A stretch of DNA of 64,000 nt from contig ONZQ02000005.1 in the NCBI GenBank assembly GCA_900312665.1, positions 418,128-482,127 on the forward strand, read 5' to 3'. Position 1 is the stretch's first letter. Each line of letters starts with the position of its first letter. The translations under genes and the position numbers were made by a program. The notes below the pieces were generated by a model, which was not told where the DNA came from, did not search any database, and saw only the letters and a list, made by a program, of their open reading frames with translations. The stretch is from Cephalotrichum gorgonifer. Its lineage: Eukaryota > Ascomycota > Sordariomycetes > Microascales > Microascaceae. This document shows positions 1 to 11,727 of this stretch, in pieces.

Positions 1-394
1 AATATTATTCACTTCGCCGAACCAAAGTCGGGAGTCAACTCGGCCACAAGGTACGGAATGTAGGTGGTCCCGAATGCAGGGATCATGTCTCCATTTCCTG
101 TGACCAACATGTTGCAGTCTAACTCCTTTCGAGCTAGTTCACCTCTGGGAAGCCGTCAGGGTCCCAATCGGGTGGAAGCAATTTGTAACCCTCCCCGCAA
201 TACCCCAAAATTTAGCTAGGGTGGCTCCCGTCGGTTGGGGCTTTCGGTTCGGGGACACACCCACCGGCTTGCAACGCGGGGTCCCGAGAGCATCAGGCCC
301 AGGCCGGCCAAGCTCTTTAAGCTCGGGGTTGGCTCCCAGTCAGTGATGTCTAAAGGTTGACCGTGATTTCTGAGCACTGAGAGCCGATCGGTTA
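1..394. other. Left-edge non-coding sequence
   Basis: No reading frame here resembles a protein I recognise. The stretch is probably the upstream region of the FAD monooxygenase gene that starts at 395 or 467. I see no clear TATA box or repeat. Confidence 0.5.
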
Positions 395-1818
395 ATGTCA
401 AGGCCTCCCCCTGTCAATATACTGAAGAAAAGACACCCAGCTCTGGGGGTATCCGAGACGAATGACATGCCGACCGCAAGCGAGGTTCACCAGGGTCAGG
501 ATGGAGTGAGAATCACCATTATAGGCGGTGGAATCGCAGGATTAGCGACAGTGAGTTGGCACATTGACGAATCCCATCTTGATCAGAAACGTGAACTGAT
601 ACCTCCAAGGCCATCGCCTTACGGTCCCCCACCCGCACTATCACTGTTCTCGAGCGGTCCGAGATGCTTAAGGAAACCGGCGCCTTGATCTCCCTGCAGC
701 CGAACGCGAGCAAGATCGTCTCATCGTGGGGCCTGGCTCCCTTCCTCGGGCTCTGCGAACCCTTGGTCGACACGGCATTCCGCATGTTCAATCAGTCTGG
801 AAAGCTCGTTCGCCAGGTCAATCTCGACTTCGCCAGGTTCGGGGCCGATCGCGTGTTATACCATCGCCAGGACCTCCACACCGCCCTCAAGAACGCAGCC
901 ACCAGCACCGATCTTCCGGGATGCCCGGTGGAGATCCGGACTGCGTCGAGGGTCACATCGTGCGATCCGTACAAGGGAACAGTTACCATCAATGGCGGTG
1001 AAACACTGGATGCTGACATTGTCATCGGCGCCGACGGAATCCACTCAGTCGTGCGTCAGGCAGTCGTGGGAGAGCCCCGCGAGGCGATTCCAACGGGAAT
1101 ATCGGCCTATAGAATGCTGCTACCCGTCGAGTCTCTGTCAGGACTCAAAATCCCAAAGGACGTCCTCGACATAGCCAAGCCAGTCACCACCATGGTTGTC
1201 GGCCACGACCGCCGCGTCATAATGGGCCCCGGCCGCGGCGGAAAAGTCTTCGGCATAGTCGCCCTCGTCCCCGACGAGAACATGCACGAGACGTCCGCCG
1301 CCGGCTCCTGGGTCGCGCAGGGCTCCATCCCCGCGCTCCTCAAGGCCTTCGCGGGGTTCCCCGCCTGGATGCTCGAGATCTTCGAGCGCGCGCCTGACGT
1401 GGGGCTCTGGCAGCTGCGTGACATCGATCCTCTCCCTCGCTGGGTGCGGGGCCGCACCATACTCATCGGTGACGCAGCTCACGCCATGCTTCCGACCCAG
1501 GGGCAGGGTGCTTCGCAGAGCTTTGAGGACGCAGAGGCGTTGCAGGCGTTTCTTGCAGACTTGCCTGACGGTCCAACGGGGCAACAGGTCAACGAGGCAC
1601 TCTTGCGAGTATACGAGGCTAGACATGAGCGTGCAAGCTTGATACAGATGTATAGCCGGGAGCAGGCGAGGCCGGGGACGGATGTCGGATCGAACAAGGT
1701 AAAGCTCGATCCGGCTCAGTTCATGAAATACAACTGTAATTATAGTGGAGCAAAGAACTGGTTGGCGGCTAAGGACATGGGAATCGTGGTGGAGAAATTG
1801 AGTTTAAGTGGCGTTTAG
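395..1818 (+). CDS. FAD-dependent monooxygenase, salicylate-hydroxylase type
   Basis: Flavoprotein hydroxylase of the PHBH/salicylate hydroxylase superfamily; it would use NAD(P)H and O2 to hydroxylate an aromatic or polyketide-like substrate. Two exons, 395-550 and 610-1818, joined in phase 0 across a 59-base intron, give 454 aa. The dinucleotide-binding motif GGGIAG lies near residue 44 and continues across the splice into a beta-strand ending in VLERSE. The DG motif (GADG, about 192-195) and the GD motif (GDAAHAMLPTQGQGAS, from about 339) are both present, so the fold looks complete. A second ATG at 467 would give 430 aa and is equally good, since the first 24 residues are unlike the family. 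A Zn2Cys6 regulator follows on the same strand 670 bases downstream and may control it. Substrate unknown. Confidence 0.88.
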
Positions 1819-2486
1819 GCCCAGGGCAGGCACATAGTTCGGGGCATGTATGGAGATAGGGTGTTCGGGAGAAAGAAAATAGCTACGCCTCCAGCCTACT
1901 GCAAAAGCTGGCTTCAGTCGCGTGGTTTATCCGCAACAAGCATGAACTGTTAGGGCTGCTCGGGACTTACACCAACCCGGTTTAGTCGAGTTGACTACGG
2001 GGCTTCTGTCTTGGGCAGTGTGATCACCAGTTTATCGACAACCAAGTTCGTGTATAAAATCTCCTATTATCCTTCCCAGCATCTCTCCATCTCTCACCTC
2101 TTGTGCTCACTCACTCGTCGAACCCTGCAACACGGATCGGGATGTGGGGGTAATGCGGGGGCATGTGGGGTCAAGCGATCTCCACAAAGCTAGTCCAACC
2201 ATAAATATTGGATACAGGGGACTACAGGTGGGGTTAGCAATCTGCCGAAGGTAAGCTCATCGATGTTTGGATAGTTAGCTCTCCTCCATATAGGGGCTTT
2301 CCAGCTCAAATGCTAGAACCCCGCACGGTCGAACATAAGGATCCAAGCCTTCCCCATCCGACCCTTCGGCTCTCCGGGTCTTCTCTCTCTCTCCATGTCT
2401 AAACCGAGCCGCACGAATGCTAGTGCTGCTTGAGCATATTACCAAGCCAATCTCCGGTTCAACTCCTAACAGGGGCCCCACACCCG
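1819..2486. other. Intergenic region between monooxygenase and regulator
   Basis: About 670 bases with no supported gene. The part nearest 2400 is rich in CT runs, as expected for a fungal promoter or 5' leader of the regulator gene. Nothing else stands out. Confidence 0.5.
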
Positions 2487-4931
2487 ATGGATCCCTCCAT
2501 CCCAGCTGCCTTCGACAAAGGAGCTCAATTGCCCGGCTCGGCTGACCTAGGCAATGCCCTGAGCCCCGACCGGTCGCCCGAGGACACCGCGGGTGACCCG
2601 ATCCGCCGGAAACCAATGCGCCTTTCGCTTGCCTGCAACCAGTGTAGAAAGCGCAAGGTGCGCTGCGACGCGAGGCTCCCCAAGTGCGGCAACTGCACCG
2701 TCCGGAACGAGACCTGTGAGACCACAGATCTCAGGAAGCCCTCCAATGGGCCGACCATCAGGTCACGGGCACTACCGGAGGGCCGTGGGCGGCGGTCTCG
2801 GCGGAAGTCGGAACCCAGGCCCGCGCAGCATCCTGGAAATTGGATGGGGCCAGGTGCGAGCCCCGCAAGTATGGATCTGAACGGCTCTATATCAACGGAC
2901 GTGGGAGAGGATACCCCGCGTCAGACCTCCGGACGATGCGGCTGCAGCGCGTCGGGGTCGGGGGCGTCGCTCCCACTCCAGAATAGCAGGACGGACGAAG
3001 AAGAGGCCATATCGTGGGTTTCGCGGGGATACCGCCTTAGCATGACGGCCCAGAACAGTCAGGTAGCTCTTCAAGGGCATGCCTCTGGCGTGTCCCCAGA
3101 TGCGGTCGTCAACACCGACGATACCCCATACAGGGTCAAGGTTAGTGGTTTCCCTTGCTTCTGAGGCCCCCCCCCAATGTTGTTAATGTTCTTGTCTCCT
3201 CAAGTTCGTAGGCGGAACTAGCGTGCAGTGTCTCTCTGCCTTCATCGATCTACACCTAGGTACCCAGGGGCTACCTCCGGTCGGCCCGCTGTTTCGGCAC
3301 GGGATGCGTCACAGCGAGGAGTTCCCCGTACCGCTCGAGCATGAGTTTCCAGCTTTGCCGTCACGTGAAATCCTGTATATCCACCTTGACACCTTCGTCA
3401 CAAACATTTGGCCGCTCTTCCCCGCCGTTGACAGGGTCGATCTCGAGACATATATCGACCGCCTCTTGGCGGTGCAAGACGAGGAACCCATAGGGCTGAA
3501 GGGGAAGATAGCGGTGAGGGACGTGCCGAGTCTTGCCATGATATACATCATAGCCTGTATAGGCATAGATGAGAAGTCGGGCTGTGCCTCTGAAGAGAGC
3601 ACTCGATACTTAAGAGCCTGCTACGGTCTGAGCTCCCATTTAACAGGCATGTCATATCTGACAAGTGTCCAGGCGCTTCTCCTCCTTGCCCTAGCCCTCC
3701 ACGGCCAGGCTAGGGACGGACAGGCCTGGCATGTCGTCGGCCAGGCCATCCGGGTAGCCCAGTCGCTCGGCCTCCACAAGCTCCACGTCCAGCGGCCGGG
3801 AAACGACAACTCTGTCAACGCCCCAAGGGGATACCAGGCCAACTACGACCTGCACAGACGACTATGGTGGTCCTGCTTCTCGCTGGAGAAGCTCTTACAG
3901 CTTGAGTGCGGTCGTCCGTCATGCACCCGCAATGGCGACTTCGACCGGATGCTCCCTTCTTACACGACGAGCGTGTCGTCCGAGGACGGCCCCCCAGATT
4001 ACTTCGCGGCGTGGGTGTCGCTTGCGGGAATAATGGGTAGGATATCAGATAGGCTGTACTCACGAAATTTCCCGGACTCCGAGGAGCTGTTCCTTGAGAC
4101 ATGTAGACTCGACCAGGCCCTCCTGGACTGGGACCGCTGCCTCCCGGAGAGCCTCAGGCCTGGAGGCGAGGGACTAGGGTATCTAGACGAGGGGAGCCAC
4201 TCCGTTCTCTCTAGCTTCCTCTCCCAGCAGTACTTCTCCGTAAGCCTAGCCCAGGAACAAGCATCCCCCTCTTTCCAAGTCTCCCCATCGACAGCTGACA
4301 TCTTCTCCAGGCCCAAATCACAGTCCTCCGCATATCCCTCACCTTCCCTCACCAGAGCTTCATAGCAGAAGTAAAGAAGCGCTCCGCCGCCCTTCCTCCC
4401 ACCTCCCGACTCCTGCGCGCCTCCGCCCTCTGTGCCAGCGCCGCCCGCACCATCGCATTCCAAACCCTCCAGCTCGCCGACCGCCGCATAAGATCCACCG
4501 TGCTCAGCGCCAGCCAACCCTTCCTCGCCGCCGTCGTCATCGCCCTCGGCGTTTTGAGAGAACCGGAGACCAGGCTCGCGAGGGCGGACATCGAGCTTCT
4601 CAATTCCGTCACAGAGCACGTGGAGGATTTCTATGTCCGGTGGGGGCAGGACGCGGCTTTTGTACGGATCTTCGCTGAGTTACGGGATAGGATCATGTCG
4701 GTTTCCCGGGAGGGCTCTGGACGGGGTACCCACGGTCTAGACACGAGGATTGATGCTAGAGGGATGGGCTCCGCGTGTGGTGGCGCGGGGCAGATGGCTC
4801 AGCAAGGTGCCGTATCGGAGGTATCAATGGGGCTAGACGCCATAGTAGACTTCGACATGGATATCTTTGGTGGTCGCGAGCTTTGGAATCTAGTAGAGGC
4901 TGACTTCTCAGGCTGGGCAAGTGGGAATTAG
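2487..4931 (+). CDS. Zn2Cys6 transcription factor with fungal-specific TF domain
   Basis: Probable nuclear DNA-binding regulator. Three exons (2487-3140, 3205-4239, 4311-4931), all joined in phase 0, give 769 aa. The binuclear zinc cluster has cysteines at residues 50, 53, 60, 67, 70 and 77, with the basic run RKRKVR between the second and third. Residues about 250-600 match the middle homology region (Fungal_trans, PF04082), including a stretch WHVVGQAIRVAQSLGLHK and RRLWWSCFSLEK. The start is the first ATG in frame; an upstream extension would need a TTG. The flanks, an FAD monooxygenase upstream and an aldo-keto reductase downstream, suggest a local regulator, but that is inference. Assignment to the class is secure; targets are unknown. 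Confidence 0.93.
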
Positions 4932-6351
4932 GTTTTTGGTCTATTAGAACAAAGAATATGAAACCGCTAAATGATAAGGTTAGAGCTTCTTTAGCCTCAA
5001 CCTCACTCTTGGCCTCAGGCTAAACCTAGAAGAGAGCCACCCTGATGAATCATGTAGTAGCCTGGCTAAGTATACTAAGAGGAACTTATTTAGTAGTCCT
5101 AAAGTCTGCAAAATAAGACTCTTATACTATATAGGGACTTATACTTAGTATTATGATCTAGGTTATAATAGGCTTCTAGGAAGGTAAGTCTAGGGTCTCC
5201 ACGTCTGATGGGTCATGGGGACTTGACATCAACCAAGTCTTCGTCCCTCTTAGTTGAACAGCCCAGGGGGTTACCAGGGCCAGGCGTCAGCCGCAGAAGA
5301 TGTGTTAGAGGTCTGCCAGGGGGCATCACTGACTATAAGCAAGTTAGGCAGTACATATATGTGCTTTAATATAAGGTGTATTCTTAAGTTCTCAATCATC
5401 CTGTAGGAGGTAGACTTGACTTTGGCTATCGTGGTCTTTTTCAGAGCCAGATGCTACATATGACCATAGCTAGTAGAGAGGGTGCCATTCGTTCCTCTTT
5501 GCCCTGGGCCTCTCGAACAAGATGAATAGATTCCCGAGCTAGGAGATTTATCAATACATGCTAATCTACAAATGCCAGGTCACAGCCAAAAAATGGTACG
5601 GGTTTTTGGAGGACTCCGAGAGTTTGGTGGTATCATGTCTCGGGTCCCTTGAAGAGACCTATCTCCGCATCTTTCTCATGCGGAAGATCCTATGTCAGAT
5701 TCTAAATCATCCATCTCGAGCAAAAGCGGGGATATATCCACCACCTATGTGAAAGACCGCCAGACTGGCTAGAAAGTTTTGGGAACTTTTCCTGGAAATG
5801 ACTCGCTAAGCGACTAGCTGAAGTAAACTTTACACCATCATTAGCTTACAAACACTATAAATAAGCGACGGGTACAATGGCTACCCGTACTGTAAAGCTA
5901 ATTTCCGATATGCCCGGTGTCTAGAGCTGTTTCACCGGTGATGAATTGGAAAGCCACATGTACGGGCCTCTCATGTCGAAGTCCTTGTGATGTATTAAAC
6001 GGGTAGTTTGACTATTACAAATATTATCCTGGTGGCTTCTACCTCATTGTGCTCCTTGTGAGCTAGTGCTGATGCTAACTACTACTATGGCACACGTCTA
6101 TGGGACTTGGTGAGACTTTCAGGTACGTTCGGAGTTTAGGCTTAACCCCATGTGAGTACTCATTCACCACTAGATCAACATGCAGTGCGCCTGCCTATGA
6201 TATTGAGCCCAAGCGTTTGAGGGACCAGCGTTCCGTGCTGTTGATATAAGCGCTGCCTTCTCTACTAGCGAATATTCTAGTGAATGCACTATCATTTATT
6301 GTATAGTTTCTATCCCCGCTTCAAAAACCGCCGTTCAATTTTCTTTTCGCG
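4932..6351. other. AT-rich intergenic region, possible decayed element
   Basis: About 1.4 kb, visibly more AT-rich than the flanking genes. Around 5060-5160 short words such as TATACTAAG and CTTAGTAT recur in both orientations, as in an old transposon remnant. A 64-codon open frame at 5558-5752 has no recognisable motif. The last 200 bases presumably hold the promoter of the aldo-keto reductase. I cannot name an element. Confidence 0.4.
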
Positions 6352-7649
6352 ATGAGCACCATTAGAGCAGCTCCCATCACCATCGATGGCAAGGCGGTGG
6401 GCCATGTTGGATTCGGCATGTTGGGTAAGTGTTCTCTCTCTGCTAAGTGGGCCCTTTCGTTATTCCAGAGGTTATAAGGGGTGGAAAGACCAATTCACTG
6501 GGGTCGCCGACAACGTGAAAGGTACATACAAGCTTACTCTTTATACTTCAGGACTGTCAATCCCATGGGCACCTGTCGACTATCCCGTTGCGGTAAACCT
6601 TATGAAAACAGCTCTAGATCAAGGTGCCAACCTTTGGAATGGTGTAAGTCCGTGTGCGTGCGGATTTGGGAATAGCGCCACCAACCAGCCCCCAAAGGCC
6701 AAATCAAACGAGGCAAGCAAGCCAGACAGATGGGCTAATACGCATGCAGGGTATACACTATGGAACGCCACAGGCAAACTCACTCCATCTACTAAAGTAC
6801 TACTTCGACAAGTACCCTGAGGACGCCAGCAGGGTCGTCCTCAGCATCAAAGGCGCCTACGACGGAAAAGTCGGCCCCGATGGGAGTCCCGACGGAATCC
6901 GTGCTTCGGTAGATGAGGCTGTAAAGGTTCTGGGCGGCACCAAAACGATAGATGTCTTTGAATGTGCGCGGGTGGACCCCAAGGTCCCCATCGAGACCTC
7001 GGTCAAGGCTCTGGCAGAACTAGTTAAAGAAGGGAAAATTGGCGGCATTGGCCTCAGCGAAGTTAGCGCAGAAACCATCCGGAAGTCGCATGCCATACAT
7101 GCTATCTCGCTTGTTGAGATCGAGTTGAGTCTTTTTACCCCCGACCCTCTCAAAAACGATATCGCAGACACATGCCGTGAACGTAAGGAATCACCCGAGA
7201 AGATATAGCTACAGAAGAAAAGGTGGCATTCACTAATAGCCCGTATTTTTTGAACAGTTGGAATTCCCATCGCAGCATACTGCCCAATTGGCCGCGGGTT
7301 GCTGACCGGTAAGATCCGCACCCCGGATGACCTCGAGCAGGATGACTTCCGACGCGGGTTGCCGCGATTCCAGCTGGGGGTCTTCGCCCAGAATTTCAAG
7401 CTCGTAGAGGCTGTGGAGAGAATAGGGAAGGACAAGGGGGTCACGACGGCTCAGGTCGCCCTGGGATGGGTGTGTCGCCAGGGCGCCATCCCCATCCCCG
7501 GCTCCACCAATCTCGAGCGAGTTGCTGAGAACTGCAACCCTGCATCGTTGACTGACGGGGACATGGCTGCGCTCCATAATATTCTTGACACTCTTCCTAT
7601 TTCTGGGGAGCGTTATGGCGGCGTCCATGAGAAACTACTCAATGCATAG
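6352..7649 (+). CDS. Aldo-keto reductase, pyridoxal-reductase (Plr1) type
   Basis: Cytosolic NADPH-dependent aldo-keto reductase. Four exons (6352-6424, 6552-6643, 6750-7182, 7258-7649) give 329 aa, the usual length. Spliced features include GFGMLGLS at the N-terminus, the active-site segment NGGIHYGTPQANSLHLL carrying the catalytic Tyr, LSIKG with the catalytic Lys, ARVD in the strand where many family members have a His, CPIGRGLLTG and IPGSTN near the cofactor site. This combination is that of the fungal pyridoxine 4-dehydrogenase/pyridoxal reductase branch, which interconverts pyridoxal and pyridoxine, although relatives act on other aldehydes. Every junction restores the conserved reading frame. 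It stands alone between an AT-rich spacer and a convergent gene. Confidence 0.9.
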
Positions 7650-8008
7650 TTGTTAGACTGGTGGGAGAAAGGAAGATTCCTGATTAGGCGAGTGGTCCAG
7701 GGGAAGACTGTACATGGAGTAAGGATTAGGAATAACGGACTTTCTACTGTTTTAGGTAAGTGCAGGGGCGAAGCAGGCCAGTTAATAACTATCACGTTGC
7801 CACCAGTAGTCACGCTTCATAATCCACCAAGGCTATAGGAGTGATGATCTCTGTGAGCATGCCTGATCCGCCCGTCATCAAATATAAGAAGCCCTGCAAT
7901 AACTCAAGGGACCCTCTAATTTAGAAGTATCTTTGTGTTGGAATGTGAAAGCTCGTCCAGCACCCTACACCAAACCCTATGTCTCCTAGATCGCCTGATA
8001 GCAACTCG
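7650..8008. other. Convergent intergenic region
   Basis: The 3' ends of the aldo-keto reductase (plus) and the FTA2-like gene (minus) face each other here. No gene or repeat is seen; it should contain both polyadenylation regions. Confidence 0.5.
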
Positions 8009-9318
8009 TCAGGCCTTAGTCTTAGCATCTGCCCTCCGCTTCGCCATCTTTTTCTCCTTCCTTGCATGCGCTCTCGCCGCCCTCTGCTCTACTGTCTTTT
8101 TCTCCCCACCCCCTGAGGAACTGGTCGTTGCTGACGTTTTCGCCACTGCCCCGCGTTCCTCCCCCCCACGGCCCTTTCCACAAGTAGCTCCGGCCGCCCT
8201 CCAGTCGAACATAGCTGGGTCGTAGGGAGGTAGTTCTATGAGCTCCAGGTCTGGCTCGGGGGAGTGGGCTAGGATCGGAAGGTATGGCCCATACTGCTTT
8301 GGGCGGGGACGAAGGCGGTCGCGCATGCTCCGTGCTTCTTTCAACATCGCTTTTGTTACTCCGTATGCCCGGATGGTGCACTTCCTTGGCGGGGTGACGA
8401 TGGGGTACCAATCCGACCATTCGATATGATTCCACCCATCGATGATGCGGATCTGGAAGCAATATAGGTCCCACGCCGCTGCGCTTGCGAATGTCCAGCT
8501 CGGACACTTTGAAGTCCCGCCTGGTCCATGCACATGTGGGATTGTCATGGCGCAGCTGAGGTCGACGAGTATGCCATTGACCCACTGCGCATGGTGGATA
8601 TCGCAGATGACGATACCGGATCGGTGCAGTGCCTTACCATTACGAAGCATTCTCGGAAACATTGAATGTTGTCGTAGTTCCTCGAGGGCTCGTTCATGGT
8701 CCGACCGAGGTTCATCGAACGGGACCCAATCCTTCAAGATGCCCAGGACACAGTGTGAGCCATCGTCCGGGCCACCTCGGGGTCCAGATATCTCCCGCAG
8801 GTCCAGCGGTTCACTGCCCCAGTCCGGATGCGCAACCTTTTCTACATTTTGCAAGATGTCCTTGGTCAGAGGCAGAGATACGTAGCCGTAGCATCCGACC
8901 GCAATGTCTTCGCGCCCAATCTCTTTGAGCCGACCGAAGGCACGACACTCGCAGTTAAATTGATCGTTGTGGTCGAATAAGGCTTGCCACAAAGCCGGGG
9001 ATTCCTTTCGGGCGCGATCCTCGTCGAATCGATCAAACTCGCGATGATGAAGGTAACCAGATACACCGGCTTTGTAGAACTGTACATATCTTTTTGTCCC
9101 CCATTTCCAGACATAGGGATGGGCGGATTAAGGGCATCGGTATTCACCAGTTTGAGGCAATAGACTCGACCATCTATCTTGAGCTTGATGATGATGGAAT
9201 GCAGTTGCGATTCGAAGAGCGGGACCTCGAGAAACTCAAGTTCATGGGCAGTAATATCCTGGGTGAAGGGCTCCAGTTTGGGTCCTTCGCAATCGGGAAG
9301 CGGCTTCAGGATTGGCAT
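8009..9318 (-). CDS. FTA2-like protein with kinase-like fold
   Basis: Two exons on the minus strand (9318-9148 and 9079-8009) joined in phase 0 across a 68-base intron give 413 aa. The start GPKLEPF near residue 12, the strand VYCLKLFYKAG (lysine like the kinase VAIK lysine), an ECRAFGRL helix, GIVICDI in the place of the catalytic loop and NGILVDLS in the place of DFG are the pattern of fungal proteins annotated as 'kinetochore Sim4 complex subunit FTA2' (PF13095), a large family of kinase-like proteins. Both aspartates of the kinase core seem kept. The C-terminal 60 residues are Lys/Ala/Arg-rich and probably disordered. The label comes from the family name; a kinetochore role should not be assumed for such paralogues. 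Confidence 0.75.
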
Positions 9319-9542
9319 CGTCGAGGAGCCCCTTAGGGTAGGTTACCGAAATTAATTGTAGAGTGAGATATGCCTACCCCGTGTTTGCACTTGAAAATGG
9401 GAAAGAGAATCGTAACAGAAGCGTGGAAGTGAAATTGGGCGGCTCCTCCTGAAGCCCCATGCTGTGGGAATGGCGAGTAGATAAACCAGCATTGGAATGT
9501 TTTCCGCCCTGTCGACTCGGATGAAAAAGTTAAGGAGCAGCC

Positions 9543-9785
9543 GACAAAGGGAGGAGCGCAGTAGCAACAGGTAAGCTTCATCGACTCAGATGCATTCGGC
9601 CATGCGCGACGACAATCAGAATGAATCACACCTGCAAAACCAAACATTTGTCGGCCCCGGGACGCGTTCGGCTCGCAAAGAGGAAGAATCAAATGAATAG
9701 CCGTCTGTCAAAGGGACAAAGGGGACCAGTAGCAGTATTGATTTTATAAGGTAAATATCATCGACCCAGGAATGCATTCGGCCAC
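9543..9785. repeat. Diverged tandem duplication
   Basis: Two copies about 172 bases apart, 9543-9603 and 9715-9785, share the order gacaaaggg, cagtagca, aggtaa, tcatcgac and then tgcattcggcca, with small indels between the blocks. A third, weaker echo (ggatcaaat and aaaccaaacatgcccc, to about 9917) resembles the tail of copy one. It looks like an old non-coding duplication, perhaps of a short element. Confidence 0.55.
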
Positions 9786-10683
9786 GAGTACTAAGCGCAT
9801 GGATCAAATGACTGGGAGCCTGCGACATAGCCACAAATGTATCGGTATGGAACGGATGAAGTTGATAAAAATAAAGGATCAAATAACCGATCGCCTACGA
9901 CGAAACCAAACATGCCCCAATCACATCTCTGATACCCCCTTTCTTCTCTTTCGCCCATCGGTCACATTTTATTCTTCATCTATGGTACCTGTCATTCTTA
10001 CCTCTGCTAACAATGTGAGACTCACCTACCGCTTCTTGATGGGTGGGCATTTTACAGACGGCAACCTATTCATCCACCGATACGATATGTCGCAAAACAA
10101 GCACATGGTACATAAACACCCACCTATCATCCACCAATGCACGGCCGTAAATAAAGTACGCCTGGTAGGCTACAGCACTTTAGCATACCTGCCCGCATGC
10201 ACCCCTGCAGAATTCATGCAAGAGTGACACTGGGACACCGTATGCAAAGCATGGTGATGTGATGGAGAAGTTCTGGACCAGCCTGGTCGGCTAGAGACGG
10301 TTCCATCCCTGGCCCCACTCACTATAAGGTCCGTCCTAGCATAGTACACTTGGTGTTAGCTGTGCGACATATCATATGCCGTACCAACAGCAGTGTCTCC
10401 TACATACTGTTGAGATATACCAACTGCTGTTTCTAAGTCTGACGAAGTCCAGTGCATTGCGTGGGAACGGATTTAAGTGGTAGACTAAAAGCAGCGATCC
10501 TACATCTTCTTCAGACATGTTGGTTTTGGGCAGAATGGGCCCTGGGGTGCAAGTGAGAGTTCCGGCTTGGTGTGATTCTCTTTGTCTATATTTCATGGGT
10601 GGACTGCTCTGGAAAGTAGGGTGAAATATGTTGAGCAACCGATACAATGGATGTTTAGTGTGGCGAGAGAACTAGTAGAGGAG

Positions 10684-10690
10684 TATAAAA
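10684..10690 (+). promoter_or_regulatory. TATA box
   Basis: TATAAAA stands 72 bases upstream of the ATG at 10762 and is followed by a pyrimidine-rich leader. This arrangement supports 10762 as the start of the next gene. Confidence 0.55.
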
Positions 10691-10761
10691 TATCCTCTCT
10701 TGCAAACTCAGCCGTTAATACACTCAACCTTTACGATTCGTATCATCTTTCGCTCTCCGCT

Positions 10762-11727
10762 ATGTCTAAACGATATCCCACCACTGCCTCTGTGCTGTTC
10801 GAACGCGGCCCCCCCGTCGGCAGCGTACGGGACACTCCAGTCCGTATGTATGATAGTTTGGGTAAGACGGCGATAAAGCCCGAACATATCTCGAGCTGGG
10901 ACGACTTCACTTTCGCCAATCTCTGGCCCGCCTTCCAATGCATCTTCATCTGGCCACCCTCAAACAGTCCTGCACCCCCGAGGTCCCCGATACCCCCGTA
11001 CACCATCAACAGTGCCAATGATGTGAGGGAGATGACGAAACACCATCTCGACGACCTTCTGGAACGCACTGCTGGTGATGGTGCTCGGGTTATTCTATCG
11101 CGTGTGGGCCGCAGTCTCAGCCCCTCCAATATTATCATCGACTCCTGCCGCCGCCTACCAGCCGCTGGCGATCTCATCTACGTTCCTAGATTAAGTGTTT
11201 CCCTAGGTAACAAACAAGACGGAGGTAGGCCCTGGCTCGTCGTCGGTTCAGCTCGTGTTAGCAAAACCTGGCACTCGAGCTCCCTCTCCCAGGAGAAGCC
11301 GAGTAGCTCAGACCTCATTCCTCTCCACCAGCTCGCCTGCTACGCGCGGTTCAGCAACACGCCGTACGCCTTCATCGCCTCTGATAGAGAGGTCATCGTC
11401 GTCCGATATTTCCGGGTTAGCGAGAATGACCCGGATCAATTTGGAGCCGAATGGAAGGCTATCCCGTGGAGTGTTGCTGGCGATCAAGTCCTCACCGGCA
11501 ACCTGGCCATCTGGTGCCTGATAATGATGGCTTTGAACGACAATCACCGAAGCGTCAATTTCCGGGATGAGACTCTACCTATCAACCTCTGGTATCGCGA
11601 GGAGTCGAATGGAGTAGTCCACTTCCGGAACCACTTTTCGCTGCGGACCTTGGATACCCTACCGACCAACGCAAAGGTGGTTGCGACTCCGGGGGGCCCT
11701 TCCGACCAAAACCGAATGATGTTTTGA
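10762..11727 (+). CDS. Orphan fungal protein, possible degenerate PD-(D/E)XK fold
   Basis: Intronless, 321 aa, starting at the ATG 72 bases after a TATA box; the frame is open further upstream but without a better start. The middle reads RPWLVVGSARVSKTW (about 156-170), followed by HQLACYARFSNTPYAF, IASDREVIVVRYFR, AIPWSVAG, and NLAIWCLIMMALN near the C-terminus. I associate this order with a fungal family of hypothetical proteins whose members often have an acid and a lysine in the 'VVGExK' strand, as in PD-(D/E)XK nucleases. Here that strand reads GSAR, so the presumed catalytic residues are absent. Both the family link and the nuclease idea rest on memory of the pattern, not on a search. 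Function unknown. Confidence 0.55.
   Translation: MSKRYPTTASVLFERGPPVGSVRDTPVRMYDSLGKTAIKPEHISSWDDFTFANLWPAFQCIFIWPPSNSPAPPRSPIPPYTINSANDVREMTKHHLDDLLERTAGDGARVILSRVGRSLSPSNIIIDSCRRLPAAGDLIYVPRLSVSLGNKQDGGRPWLVVGSARVSKTWHSSSLSQEKPSSSDLIPLHQLACYARFSNTPYAFIASDREVIVVRYFRVSENDPDQFGAEWKAIPWSVAGDQVLTGNLAIWCLIMMALNDNHRSVNFRDETLPINLWYREESNGVVHFRNHFSLRTLDTLPTNAKVVATPGGPSDQNRMMF

Larger units (their letters stand above)
9319..10761. other. Intergenic region with diverged direct repeats
   Basis: Divergent spacer of 1.4 kb between the FTA2-like gene and the orphan gene at 10762. It contains a diverged duplication around 9543-9785 (listed separately) and a TATA box at 10684. No other coding sequence is supported. 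Confidence 0.5.

Noticed and set aside
2430..2486. Upstream start of the Zn2Cys6 regulator at a TTG codon
   Set aside because: Fungal genes rarely start at TTG, and an ATG at 2487 is available ahead of all conserved sequence.
5558..5752. A 64-codon open frame in the AT-rich spacer
   Set aside because: No motif, no promoter signal, and length is within chance expectation.
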